This document shows positions 1-5,047 of a stretch of DNA of 5,702 nucleotides, in pieces. Position numbers and translations under genes: made by a program. Location of the stretch: positions 1-5,702 of the forward strand of contig DAOWNX010000063.1 of assembly GCA_030642335.1 (NCBI GenBank), read 5' to 3'. This DNA is from Caldisericota bacterium. GTDB lineage: Bacteria > Caldisericota > Caldisericia > Caldisericales > Caldisericaceae. Numbering within the stretch: position 1 is the stretch's first letter; the number at the start of each line of letters is the position of its first letter. The notes beneath the pieces are model-generated. The model made no database searches. It was not told the DNA's origin and saw only the letters and a program-made list of their open reading frames with translations.

Positions 1-152
1 ATAATGGAGAAGTTATCCCTGAAGAAAAAAGGCAAAAAGCAGAAGTGTATTCACGAGTGGTTGGTTATCTAAGACCAGTAAACCAGTATAATAAAGGAAA
101 ACAGGAAGAGTTCAAAGAGAGAAAGATGTTTAACCTCTCCAAAGAGAATTAA
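1..152 (+). CDS. nrdD: Anaerobic ribonucleoside-triphosphate reductase, C-terminal end (partial)
   Basis: This is the 3' end of a gene cut by the left edge. The frame starts at base 3, gives 49 complete codons and stops with TAA at 150-152. The tail contains RVVGYLRPVNQYNKGKQEEF, which matches the C-terminal glycyl-radical segment of class III ribonucleotide reductases (R-x-x-G-Y-x-R-P followed by W/Y-N-x-G-K-x-x-E-F). The Gly codon at 63-65 would carry the radical, which an NrdG activase installs from S-adenosylmethionine. The enzyme reduces ribonucleotides to deoxyribonucleotides without oxygen, in the cytoplasm. The zinc-binding cysteines expected just upstream lie outside the window, and no nrdG is visible here. 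The gene converges on the OsmC-like gene with only 4 bp between stops. The identification rests on a short stretch. Another glycyl-radical enzyme is possible, but the R-P-V-x-x-x-N-K-G-K tail favours NrdD. Confidence 0.78.
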   Translation, partial: NGEVIPEEKRQKAEVYSRVVGYLRPVNQYNKGKQEEFKERKMFNLSKEN

Positions 153-156
153 TTTA

Positions 157-588
157 TTATTCTTTAAAAATTTTGTACCCTGAATGTATTTCTGCAGATT
201 TTCGCAGCATAGCTAATGCTGAGCAATACTTTGTTTCAGAGAGTTCAATTGCGGTTTTAAATTTATCCTCGGGTACATCGCCCCAGATCATGTAAGTAAG
301 ATTAATTTTTGTGAATACATGCGGATGATCAGGTGCTTTTTCTGCAGTTATTTCTAATTTATAATCATTGTATTTAACTTTCATTCTATCAAGAATTGAT
401 ATTATATCTTGTGATGTACATCCTGCTGCGCCCATTAGCAATAGTTCCGTCGGTCTCGGTGCACCATCGTGGCCTTTAAAATCTTCTGGCCCGTCCATCA
501 CGATCCAGTGGTTAGAATTTCCCCTTGCCATTACTGTAAGGCCGTATGCTTGTTTGAGTTCTACTTTGGTAATGTTTTTTTCTGCCAT
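157..588 (-). CDS. OsmC family protein, YhfA-like
   Basis: A complete 143-residue protein, the normal size for the OsmC/Ohr superfamily. Members are cytoplasmic homodimers that use a reactive cysteine pair against organic peroxides or in other thiol chemistry. Both cysteines are visible: Cys57 in the helix-start motif PTELLLMGAAGCTSQD and Cys122 in KYCSALAML. The PTELLL-GCT and KYCS wording is closer to the YhfA-like branch than to Ohr or classical OsmC, and the physiological substrate of that branch is uncertain. The start is placed at 588 because AAGGAG lies 6 nt upstream. The ORF can be read 11 codons further upstream, but that would put the Shine-Dalgarno site inside the gene. A sigma70-type promoter with a perfect TTGACA -35 lies in the gap shared with dinB. 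No OhrR-type operator was recognised. Its stop faces that of nrdD 4 bp away. Confidence 0.93.
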   Translation of the reverse strand: MAEKNITKVELKQAYGLTVMARGNSNHWIVMDGPEDFKGHDGAPRPTELLLMGAAGCTSQDIISILDRMKVKYNDYKLEITAEKAPDHPHVFTKINLTYMIWGDVPEDKFKTAIELSETKYCSALAMLRKSAEIHSGYKIFKE

Positions 589-594
589 TACTTT

Positions 595-600
595 CTCCTT
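595..600 (-). promoter_or_regulatory. Shine-Dalgarno site of the OsmC-like gene
   Basis: On the minus strand AAGGAG sits 6 nt before ATG 588. It decides the start against the upstream in-frame ATG at 621. Confidence 0.85.
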
Positions 601-621
601 ATAAATTATTATTTTGAACAT

Positions 622-649
622 AATATATTATTTTGAATTTATTTGTCAA
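622..649 (-). promoter_or_regulatory. Promoter of the OsmC-like gene
   Basis: Minus-strand TTGACA (plus 644-649) is followed after 16 nt by TATATT (plus 622-627). This predicts transcription starting near 615, giving a leader of about 27 nt that contains the AAGGAG site. TATTAT at 18 nt spacing is an alternative -10. Hexamers and spacing are read directly; use in the cell is inferred. Confidence 0.6.
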
Positions 650-689
650 CAATATGAAATTTTTATACTCACAACGAAGGATGTATAAT
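643..689 (+). promoter_or_regulatory. dinB promoter region (two alternative -10 boxes)
   Basis: Two plus-strand arrangements are possible. In the first, TTGTCA (643-648) and TATACT (664-669) stand 15 nt apart, predicting a start near 676 and a leader of about 20 nt. In the second, a perfect TATAAT (684-689) ends 6 nt before ATG 696; it has no good -35, but would start transcription essentially at the ATG. TTGTCA overlaps the -35 of the divergent OsmC-like gene on the other strand. No LexA box of the Gram-positive (CGAAC-N4-GTTCG) or E. coli (CTG-N10-CAG) type was seen here, so SOS control is not supported. Confidence 0.45.
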
Positions 690-695
690 AAAATT

Positions 696-1874
696 ATGGA
701 AAGAGAAAATAGAATAATTATGCACATTGATATGGATGCTTTTTTTGCTTCCGTAGAACAGGCAGAAAATAGCGACCTTAAAGGTAAACCTATTGCCATT
801 TCAGGAAATGTGGAAGGTCGTTCTGTAGTATCCGCTGCATCATACGAAGCAAGGAGGTATGGCGTACATTCTGCAATGCCTTTAAAACTGGCTAAAAAGC
901 TCTGCCCGAACCTTATACTAATTCAAGGAGACATGACAAAATATGTGTGCATATCGAAAGCGATTGTTTTGCTTTATTATAATTTCTGCCCGGCTATTGA
1001 ATATTCTTCAATCGATGAAGTTTTTATGGATTTTACATATACAGTAAAAGATTTTAATGAGGCCATAGAAACGGGAAATAGAATCAGGGAAGCAGTGAAA
1101 AACAAGTTTCATATTACGTGCACAGTGGGCATAAGTTATAATAAACTTCTTGCAAAGCTTGGCTCAAAACTTGCAAAACCTGACGGGTTGATGGTAATAA
1201 GAAAGGAAGAAACAGAAAAAATTTTGAACGGCTTGCCAGTAAATAAAATTACAGGGATTGGTAAAAAAACGGAAAGCGCACTTTTAAGCTCTTTCAATGT
1301 AAAAACACTAGGAGAACTTAAAGAAATTTCTATAAAGACACTTACGCGGGCGTTTCATTCGTACGGGAAATTTCTTTACAATGCAGCAAGGGGCATTGAT
1401 GATTCTCCTGTTATTACCCCGATGGAAGAAGAGGAAGCAAAATCTATAGGACATTCGATTACTTTTCCGGCAGATACGGATAAAATAGATTATATAAAGA
1501 GCGTACTTGAGCTTCTTTCGGAAAAGGTTGGCAGCAGGATTAGGACGCACCATCTTTTCTCAACCGTTGTTACCCTTACTGTACGCTATGCAGATTTTAC
1601 TACAAAAACACATAGAAAAACTATTGCAGAAACTAATAGCGATAAGAAGATTTATGAAACAGCGGTTTTACTTTTTGATGAACTGTATGTGAGGGGGCGA
1701 AAAATACGTCTTCTTGGCATTTCTGCATCAGGACTTTCTAAAAACAATTCTTCTTTGCTTTTTAAAGATGATAAAGAAGAAAAAGATCGAAAGATTGAAA
1801 AAACAATGGATTCTATAAGAAAGCGTTTTGGCTTCTATTCAGTGAATCGCGGAAGAGTGATTAAAAAGCCATAA
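696..1874 (+). CDS. dinB: DNA polymerase IV (Y-family, DinB)
   Basis: A complete 392-residue translesion DNA polymerase. The palm N-terminus HIDMDAFFASVEQ (from residue 10) carries metal-binding Asp12 and the steric-gate Phe17, the position that excludes ribonucleotides. SSIDEVFMDF supplies catalytic Asp107 and Glu108. TVGISYNKLLAKLGSKLAKP (143-162) is the typical DinB finger/palm signature. PVNKITGIGKKTESAL (181-196) is the thumb helix-hairpin-helix. The little-finger domain follows, ending in IRKRFG. The usual sliding-clamp motif Q-L-S-L-F near the C-terminus appears only as SSLLF (352-356), so clamp binding may be altered or weak. ATG 696 is preferred because family members begin a few residues before the IIHIDMD strand. 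Codons 681 (ATG), 654 (ATG) and 633 (TTG) are in frame upstream. None of them, and not 696 itself, has a correctly spaced Shine-Dalgarno site; GAAGGA ends 14 nt before 696, which is too far. Confidence 0.95.
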   Translation: MERENRIIMHIDMDAFFASVEQAENSDLKGKPIAISGNVEGRSVVSAASYEARRYGVHSAMPLKLAKKLCPNLILIQGDMTKYVCISKAIVLLYYNFCPAIEYSSIDEVFMDFTYTVKDFNEAIETGNRIREAVKNKFHITCTVGISYNKLLAKLGSKLAKPDGLMVIRKEETEKILNGLPVNKITGIGKKTESALLSSFNVKTLGELKEISIKTLTRAFHSYGKFLYNAARGIDDSPVITPMEEEEAKSIGHSITFPADTDKIDYIKSVLELLSEKVGSRIRTHHLFSTVVTLTVRYADFTTKTHRKTIAETNSDKKIYETAVLLFDELYVRGRKIRLLGISASGLSKNNSSLLFKDDKEEKDRKIEKTMDSIRKRFGFYSVNRGRVIKKP

Positions 1875-1878
1875 TTTT

Positions 1879-1932
1879 TAGTATTGCATTGTCCAGCAAC
1901 CAGAATGGATAGCGCAAGGGGTATATGTGAAT
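1879..1932 (-). pseudogene. Scrap of a second D-2-hydroxyacid dehydrogenase gene
   Basis: Plus-strand 1888-1924 matches 3880-3916, inside the intact dehydrogenase gene, at 31 of 37 positions without a gap. Read on the minus strand, the scrap gives YPLRYPFWLLDNAIL, and the intact protein has YPSLYPFWLLDNIIM at residues 272-286 (11 of 15 identical). Both copies point the same way. The similarity stops just before the catalytic His (289 in the intact protein) and at about the end of dinB. Upstream it fades within two or three codons of the accA stop. No start codon or useful reading frame remains. I infer a degenerate remnant of a paralogous or tandemly duplicated gene that once lay downstream of accA. 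The mixture of changes suggests either an old duplication or a divergent paralogue. Confidence 0.75.
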
Positions 1933-1938
1933 TTTCAG

Positions 1939-2871
1939 TCAATCTGCATAGATTCCAATTTTTTTGTATTTTTCTATACGATTTGTTTTTAGCTGTTTTT
2001 CGTTTTCCTTTAGTAGTGTTTCAAGTTCATTGTTAATTGCATCTCCCGTTGCTTTTATAACTTTCTCTTTATTTCTGTGTGCTCCGCCTATTGGCTCATT
2101 CACTATTTTGTCAACAATACCTGCATTAAACAGGTTGGCTGCTGTGAATTTTAAGCTTGATGCTAACTCTTCGCTTTTTTTCCTGTCATTATATAGAATT
2201 GATGCACCTCCTTCAGGTGAGATTACTGAGAAAAACGAATATTTTAGCATAATGATTTTATCTGCAATGCTCATACTGAGTGCGCCGAGACTTATTCCTT
2301 CGCCAATTATAACAGCAGCAATTGGCACTTTTGCTTTAAACAGTGCAAGTATGGGTTCGGAAACCGCTTCTATTTGTCCTTTTTTCTCCGATTCTTTGGA
2401 TACAAATGCTCCTGGTGTATCAATAAATGTGATAATGGGACTTTTAAACGTTGTTGAGGCAAGATTAACAATTCTTGCGATTTTCCTGAATCCCTCTGGT
2501 TTTATCATTCCATGATTACATAAAATCATATCTTTTAGCGTATTTCCTTTTCTGCTTCCTATTACGGCAACCGTTGTGCCCTTAAAGCTTCCCATGCCTG
2601 CTATAATTGAAGGATCATCTCCGCTCTTCTTATCTCCGTGCAGTTCAATAAAATCTTCAAATAAAGCGTTAATATAGTCTGTGGTATTGGGTCTATCGGG
2701 ATGACGGGCAATTTGTGCAATCTGGTAAGCGGTGAGGTTGTTGTAGATTTTTTTCAGTTCTTGTTGAATTTTTTCTTCTATATTATTTGTTGTTTCCCAG
2801 TTTTTCTTTTTTTCTTCCAATTCTTTATATAGTGGTTTAAGAGATTTTTCAAACGGAAGTAAGTATTTCAT
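1939..2871 (-). CDS. accA: Acetyl-CoA carboxylase carboxyltransferase, alpha subunit
   Basis: A complete 310-residue AccA, close to the usual 315-320. With AccD it forms the alpha2beta2 carboxyltransferase that moves the carboxyl group from carboxybiotin to acetyl-CoA, giving malonyl-CoA. Family landmarks in order are: a charged N-terminal helix (1-45), IARHPDRPNTTDYI (54-67), PIITFIDTPGAF (145-156), YSFFSVISPEGGASILY (211-227) and EPIGGAHRN (259-267). Two signatures depart from the norm. The usual GEGGSGGAL reads GEGISLGAL (190-198), keeping the last Gly-Ala. The usual PGAYPG-x-x-AEERGQ reads PGAFVSKESEKKGQ (153-166). The frame is intact and the rest well conserved, so it is probably active. 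ATG overlaps the accD stop (ATGA), and AGGAGG lies 5 nt upstream inside accD. The C-terminus is followed by the dehydrogenase scrap and no clear terminator. Confidence 0.94.
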   Translation of the reverse strand: MKYLLPFEKSLKPLYKELEEKKKNWETTNNIEEKIQQELKKIYNNLTAYQIAQIARHPDRPNTTDYINALFEDFIELHGDKKSGDDPSIIAGMGSFKGTTVAVIGSRKGNTLKDMILCNHGMIKPEGFRKIARIVNLASTTFKSPIITFIDTPGAFVSKESEKKGQIEAVSEPILALFKAKVPIAAVIIGEGISLGALSMSIADKIIMLKYSFFSVISPEGGASILYNDRKKSEELASSLKFTAANLFNAGIVDKIVNEPIGGAHRNKEKVIKATGDAINNELETLLKENEKQLKTNRIEKYKKIGIYAD

Positions 2872-3719
2872 ATTGCCCTCCTGTTATAGTGTTTAAGAAA
2901 CTGTATGATAGTTGCTTTGAGCAAATACCTATCAACAACTATGTCCAGAAACCCATTTTGAAGCAAAGATTCTGCTTGTTTTAATTTGTCCGGGATATTT
3001 TGCTTTGCAACCTCTTTTGTAATACGCGGGCCTGAAATACCAATTGAAGAACCTTTTTCTGCAATTATAATGCTTCCTGTCATGGCAATGGCAGCTGTCC
3101 CACAGTAAGAAGGATTTGTTAAAATCGGTATGAATAGTCCGCCGCTTTTCTTAAACGAATCTACTGCTTGAATTGTTTTTGCAACTTGCATTAAGGAGTA
3201 AATACCTTCCTGTATTCTCTCTCCACCGGATGAGAAGACGATGATTAATGGTAACTTGCGTTTTTTTGCATACTCAATAAGTCTTGTGAGTTTTTCTCCT
3301 GTTGCCGAACCTAAACTTCCTCCGATAAATTCAAATGCAAAAACTCCAACTGCTGTGTTAAATCCGCCAATTTTAGCTTTTCCTGTGATTACAGCACAAT
3401 CAAGCCCTGTTTCTTTTTTTGTCTGTTTTATGCGCTCCTTGTAGGTAAGTAGATCTTTAAAGTCTAGCATATCAACAGTTTTTATTTCCGTATCTATCTC
3501 TGAGAATGTGCCTGAGTCTGCAATGAGATTTATCCGTTCACTTATTGTCATTCGGAAGTGATAACCACAGTACGGGCATACCTTGAGATTTTCTTTTAGA
3601 TCTTCATATTTAATAAGATTGCCGCAAGATTGGCATCTTACTGGTGTTTCTTTTACTTTTTTTTCTGTAAGAACTGATACTACAATTTTCTTTTTTCTTC
3701 TAAAAATATTTATGTCCAT
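2868..3719 (-). CDS. accD: Acetyl-CoA carboxylase carboxyltransferase, beta subunit
   Basis: A complete 283-residue AccD. An N-terminal zinc ribbon is made by Cys29, Cys32, Cys48 and Cys51 (CQSCG and CPYCG), followed by FRMT, the usual link to the crotonase-fold domain. KETGLDCAV, FEFIGGSLGS (129-138) and SSGGERIQEG (163-172) match the acetyl-CoA binding and oxyanion regions of the family. Two positions stand out. The usual GGARMQE reads GGERIQE. The usual TDPTMGGVSASFAM reads TNPSYCGTAAIAM (201-213), with Cys206 replacing the first Gly. The start is placed at 3719 because AAGGAGG lies a few bases upstream. An in-frame ATG at 3761 lies inside the preceding gene and is unlikely. Spacing to the dehydrogenase stop is 22 bp, and the 3' end overlaps accA by 4 bp, so subunit production is probably coupled by translation. 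Confidence 0.94.
   Translation of the reverse strand: MDINIFRRKKKIVVSVLTEKKVKETPVRCQSCGNLIKYEDLKENLKVCPYCGYHFRMTISERINLIADSGTFSEIDTEIKTVDMLDFKDLLTYKERIKQTKKETGLDCAVITGKAKIGGFNTAVGVFAFEFIGGSLGSATGEKLTRLIEYAKKRKLPLIIVFSSGGERIQEGIYSLMQVAKTIQAVDSFKKSGGLFIPILTNPSYCGTAAIAMTGSIIIAEKGSSIGISGPRITKEVAKQNIPDKLKQAESLLQNGFLDIVVDRYLLKATIIQFLKHYNRRAI
2877..2882 (-). promoter_or_regulatory. accA Shine-Dalgarno site inside accD
   Basis: AGGAGG lies 5 nt before the accA ATG and also encodes two Arg residues near the AccD C-terminus. With the ATGA stop/start overlap this is a standard translational-coupling layout, fitting the 1:1 subunit need. Confidence 0.85.
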
Positions 3720-3723
3720 ATGT

Positions 3724-3730
3724 CCTCCTT
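3724..3730 (-). promoter_or_regulatory. accD Shine-Dalgarno site
   Basis: Minus-strand AAGGAGG, 4 nt before ATG 3719, in the 22 bp gap after the dehydrogenase gene. It decides the accD start. Confidence 0.85.
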
Positions 3731-3741
3731 TTTTACAGCAA

Positions 3742-4728
3742 TTAATAACCTTTTTTCGCACTTACAATATTTTTAATTTTTTTGTCGGAAGCAAACCGCA
3801 TAATATTTGTTATAGCTTCTTCCCAATTTTTGGCAATGCTTTTGTCAGAATATCCAGCTGTATGTGGTGACATGATTATATTGTCCAGTAACCAGAACGG
3901 ATAGAGTGATGGGTATTGGAATTCATGTTGATTTTTTGGGTATAACCACCATGTATCGATTGCTGCTCCTTTTAATGTATGGTTTTTAAGTGCAACGAAC
4001 AAGTCTCGTTCATTTATTACAGATCCTCTTGATACGTTGATAAGATATTTTCCTCCCATAAGGTTGAGCATCTCTTTATTAATTAACTCTTTTGTTTCAT
4101 TTGTTGCAGGCGTTGCAAGAAGGATAAAATCTGCTTTTGAAACTGCATTTTTTATTTTATTTGCTCCATAGACTTTATCTACATTCGGAACATTGGTTAT
4201 ATTTTTTTTCACGCCTACTACATTCATGCCAAATGTTTTTCCAAACTGTGCTGCTTTTTTGCCAATACTCCCGAGCCCTATAATGCAGAGCGTTTTTCCT
4301 TGGATCTCTATGTTTGGCTCGCTACTCATCCAGCCATGCCACATACCTTTTCTAAGATCCCTGTCGTTTACTACTATTCCTTTAGCTAAGGCAAGAAGTA
4401 AACTAAATGCATGCTCTGCAACGGATGTTGCGTTGCCGTGAACATTTGAGAGGATAATATTTCTGTCTTTTAATAAATTTAGATCAAATTCTTCTGTTCC
4501 CGCATACGGTACCTGTATGAGTTTAAGTTTTTTTGCTTCTATAATTTCTTCATTTGTGAGAGGGCCGGAAATGGCAATATCTACTTCTGGGATTGCTTTT
4601 TTCTTTTCGAGTTCACTTTTTGGTTTGATTAGCGTAATTTTCTTCTTGTATCCTATTTCTTTTTTTACTTTATCAAAAATTGTGTCAATATTCTGCATAT
4701 AAGGCATAAAAATTCCGATTTTGATCAT
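3742..4728 (-). CDS. D-isomer-specific 2-hydroxyacid dehydrogenase family protein
   Basis: A complete 328-residue oxidoreductase expected to interconvert a 2-keto acid and the D-2-hydroxy acid with NAD(P)H in the cytoplasm. The substrate cannot be told. Landmarks are: the inter-domain region HGNATSVAEHAFSLLLALAK (97-116), the Rossmann motif GLGSIG (151-156), NVSRGSVINE with catalytic Arg234, and SPHTAG with catalytic His289. The catalytic Glu of classical members (the E of D-V-F-x-x-E-P) is replaced by Tyr263 in DTWWLYP. From memory, a D-V-W-W/Y-x-Y-P branch exists, so this looks like a subfamily trait. After the second beta strand the residue is Lys174 rather than Asp, which favours NADP over NAD (inference). 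The start is supported by GGAG 5 nt upstream. The gene sits between a small membrane-protein gene and accD on the same strand, probably in one transcript. A scrap of a related gene lies beyond accA. Confidence 0.9.
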   Translation of the reverse strand: MIKIGIFMPYMQNIDTIFDKVKKEIGYKKKITLIKPKSELEKKKAIPEVDIAISGPLTNEEIIEAKKLKLIQVPYAGTEEFDLNLLKDRNIILSNVHGNATSVAEHAFSLLLALAKGIVVNDRDLRKGMWHGWMSSEPNIEIQGKTLCIIGLGSIGKKAAQFGKTFGMNVVGVKKNITNVPNVDKVYGANKIKNAVSKADFILLATPATNETKELINKEMLNLMGGKYLINVSRGSVINERDLFVALKNHTLKGAAIDTWWLYPKNQHEFQYPSLYPFWLLDNIIMSPHTAGYSDKSIAKNWEEAITNIMRFASDKKIKNIVSAKKGY

Positions 4729-4792
4729 TTTTTCTCCATTTTAAATAATTTTTTGTGAAATTATAGTAGCAACTCAAAGAACAGTTTGCTGC
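4729..4792 (-). other. Gap between the small membrane-protein gene and the dehydrogenase gene
   Basis: 64 bp with no gene. On the minus strand AGCAAACT and AGTTGCT can pair across an 8 nt loop with one bulged A, soon after the small ORF stop. It is not followed by a T run, so it is not a standard terminator and read-through is expected. A TATAAT (plus 4760-4765) lacks a -35. The dehydrogenase Shine-Dalgarno site GGAG (plus 4734-4737) is at the end. Confidence 0.4.
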
Positions 4793-4915
4793 TTATCGTG
4801 GGAATCTTTTTGTGTAATAGGTGGGCGGAGTAAGTATAAGCGCTACAGCTATTCCTATAAGCGCTGTTGTTAATCCTATAAAAAACCATTCTGTTGCAAT
4901 TTTCCCATTGCTCAT
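4793..4915 (-). CDS. Small single-span membrane protein, 40 residues
   Basis: A short gene easily missed by length cut-offs. It starts at ATG 4915, with AAGGAG 7 nt upstream, and stops at TAA 4793-4795. The product begins MSNGKIATEW, has one hydrophobic segment, FFIGLTTALIGIAVALILTP (11-30), and ends PTYYTKRFPR. A polar start, one helix of about 19-20 residues with small residues (G, A, T) on it, and a basic tail make a credible membrane protein. The layout loosely recalls the N-terminal span of YtxH-type proteins (G-x-x-x-G then L-x-P plus basic residues), but this is only a resemblance and no function is claimed. It is the first gene of the minus-strand unit that continues with the dehydrogenase and accDA (64 bp gap). 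A good promoter lies 36 bp upstream of its ATG. Signal, spacing and composition together argue that it is real. Confidence 0.7.
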   Translation of the reverse strand: MSNGKIATEWFFIGLTTALIGIAVALILTPPTYYTKRFPR

Positions 4916-4950
4916 AATTTCTCTCCTTTTTGATGTATTATTTTTAATAT

Positions 4951-4979
4951 AGTATAATGCTATAGAAGTATAATAGCAA
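4951..4979 (-). promoter_or_regulatory. Promoter of the small-ORF/dehydrogenase/accDA unit
   Basis: On the minus strand TTGCTA (plus 4974-4979) and TATACT (plus 4951-4956) are separated by exactly 17 nt, a good sigma70-type promoter. The predicted start is near 4944, giving a leader of about 29 nt with AAGGAG. No better promoter is seen before the dehydrogenase, accD or accA, so this one probably serves all four genes. Confidence 0.6.
4958..4978. repeat. Inverted repeat over the operon promoter
   Basis: TGCTAT (4958-4963) and ATAGCA (4973-4978) form a perfect 6 bp inverted repeat with a 9 bp centre. It covers the spacer and most of the -35 box of the minus-strand promoter. The position would suit a repressor site, but the arms are short and AT-rich and no known operator is recognised. 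Confidence 0.35.
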
Positions 4980-5011
4980 ATTTTTGTGAATTATCTATTT
5001 AAAACATGCGG

Positions 5012-5038
5012 TTGACATTTGCCAAAAGAATGTATAAT
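5012..5038 (+). promoter_or_regulatory. mnmG promoter, very close to the start codon
   Basis: A perfect TTGACA (5012-5017) and a perfect TATAAT (5033-5038) stand 15 nt apart, shorter than the usual 17. Shifted -10 readings such as TAATAA (17 nt) are possible. Any of these puts the transcription start within a few bases of ATG 5048, so there is no room for a leader, and no Shine-Dalgarno site is present. Confidence 0.6.
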
Positions 5039-5047
5039 AATTGTATT

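Noticed and set aside
633..695. Longer dinB start at TTG 633 or ATG 654/681
   Set aside because: These add residues not seen before the conserved IIHIDMD strand, have no Shine-Dalgarno site, and the first two overlap promoter boxes.
599..799. 66-codon minus-strand frame over the dinB start
   Set aside because: It overlaps the dinB catalytic start and the promoter region and resembles no protein family.
1862..1880. Hairpin TAAAAA/TTTTTA over the dinB stop as a terminator
   Set aside because: The stem is six A-T pairs with a 7 nt loop and no GC core, too weak to call a terminator.
1884..1919. Nested inverted repeats (TTGC...GCAA, TCCA...TGGA) in the scrap as an accA terminator
   Set aside because: Arms are 4 bp with mismatched internal loops, and no T run follows closely. 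They are better explained as remains of the dehydrogenase gene.
1964..2515. 183-codon open frame on the plus strand opposite accA
   Set aside because: It is Ser/Phe/Leu-rich low-complexity translation typical of a shadow frame, and accA is clearly the real gene.
4929..5047. Replication origin next to mnmG (gidA)
   Set aside because: gidA can lie near oriC, but no cluster of DnaA boxes was seen in this short gap.
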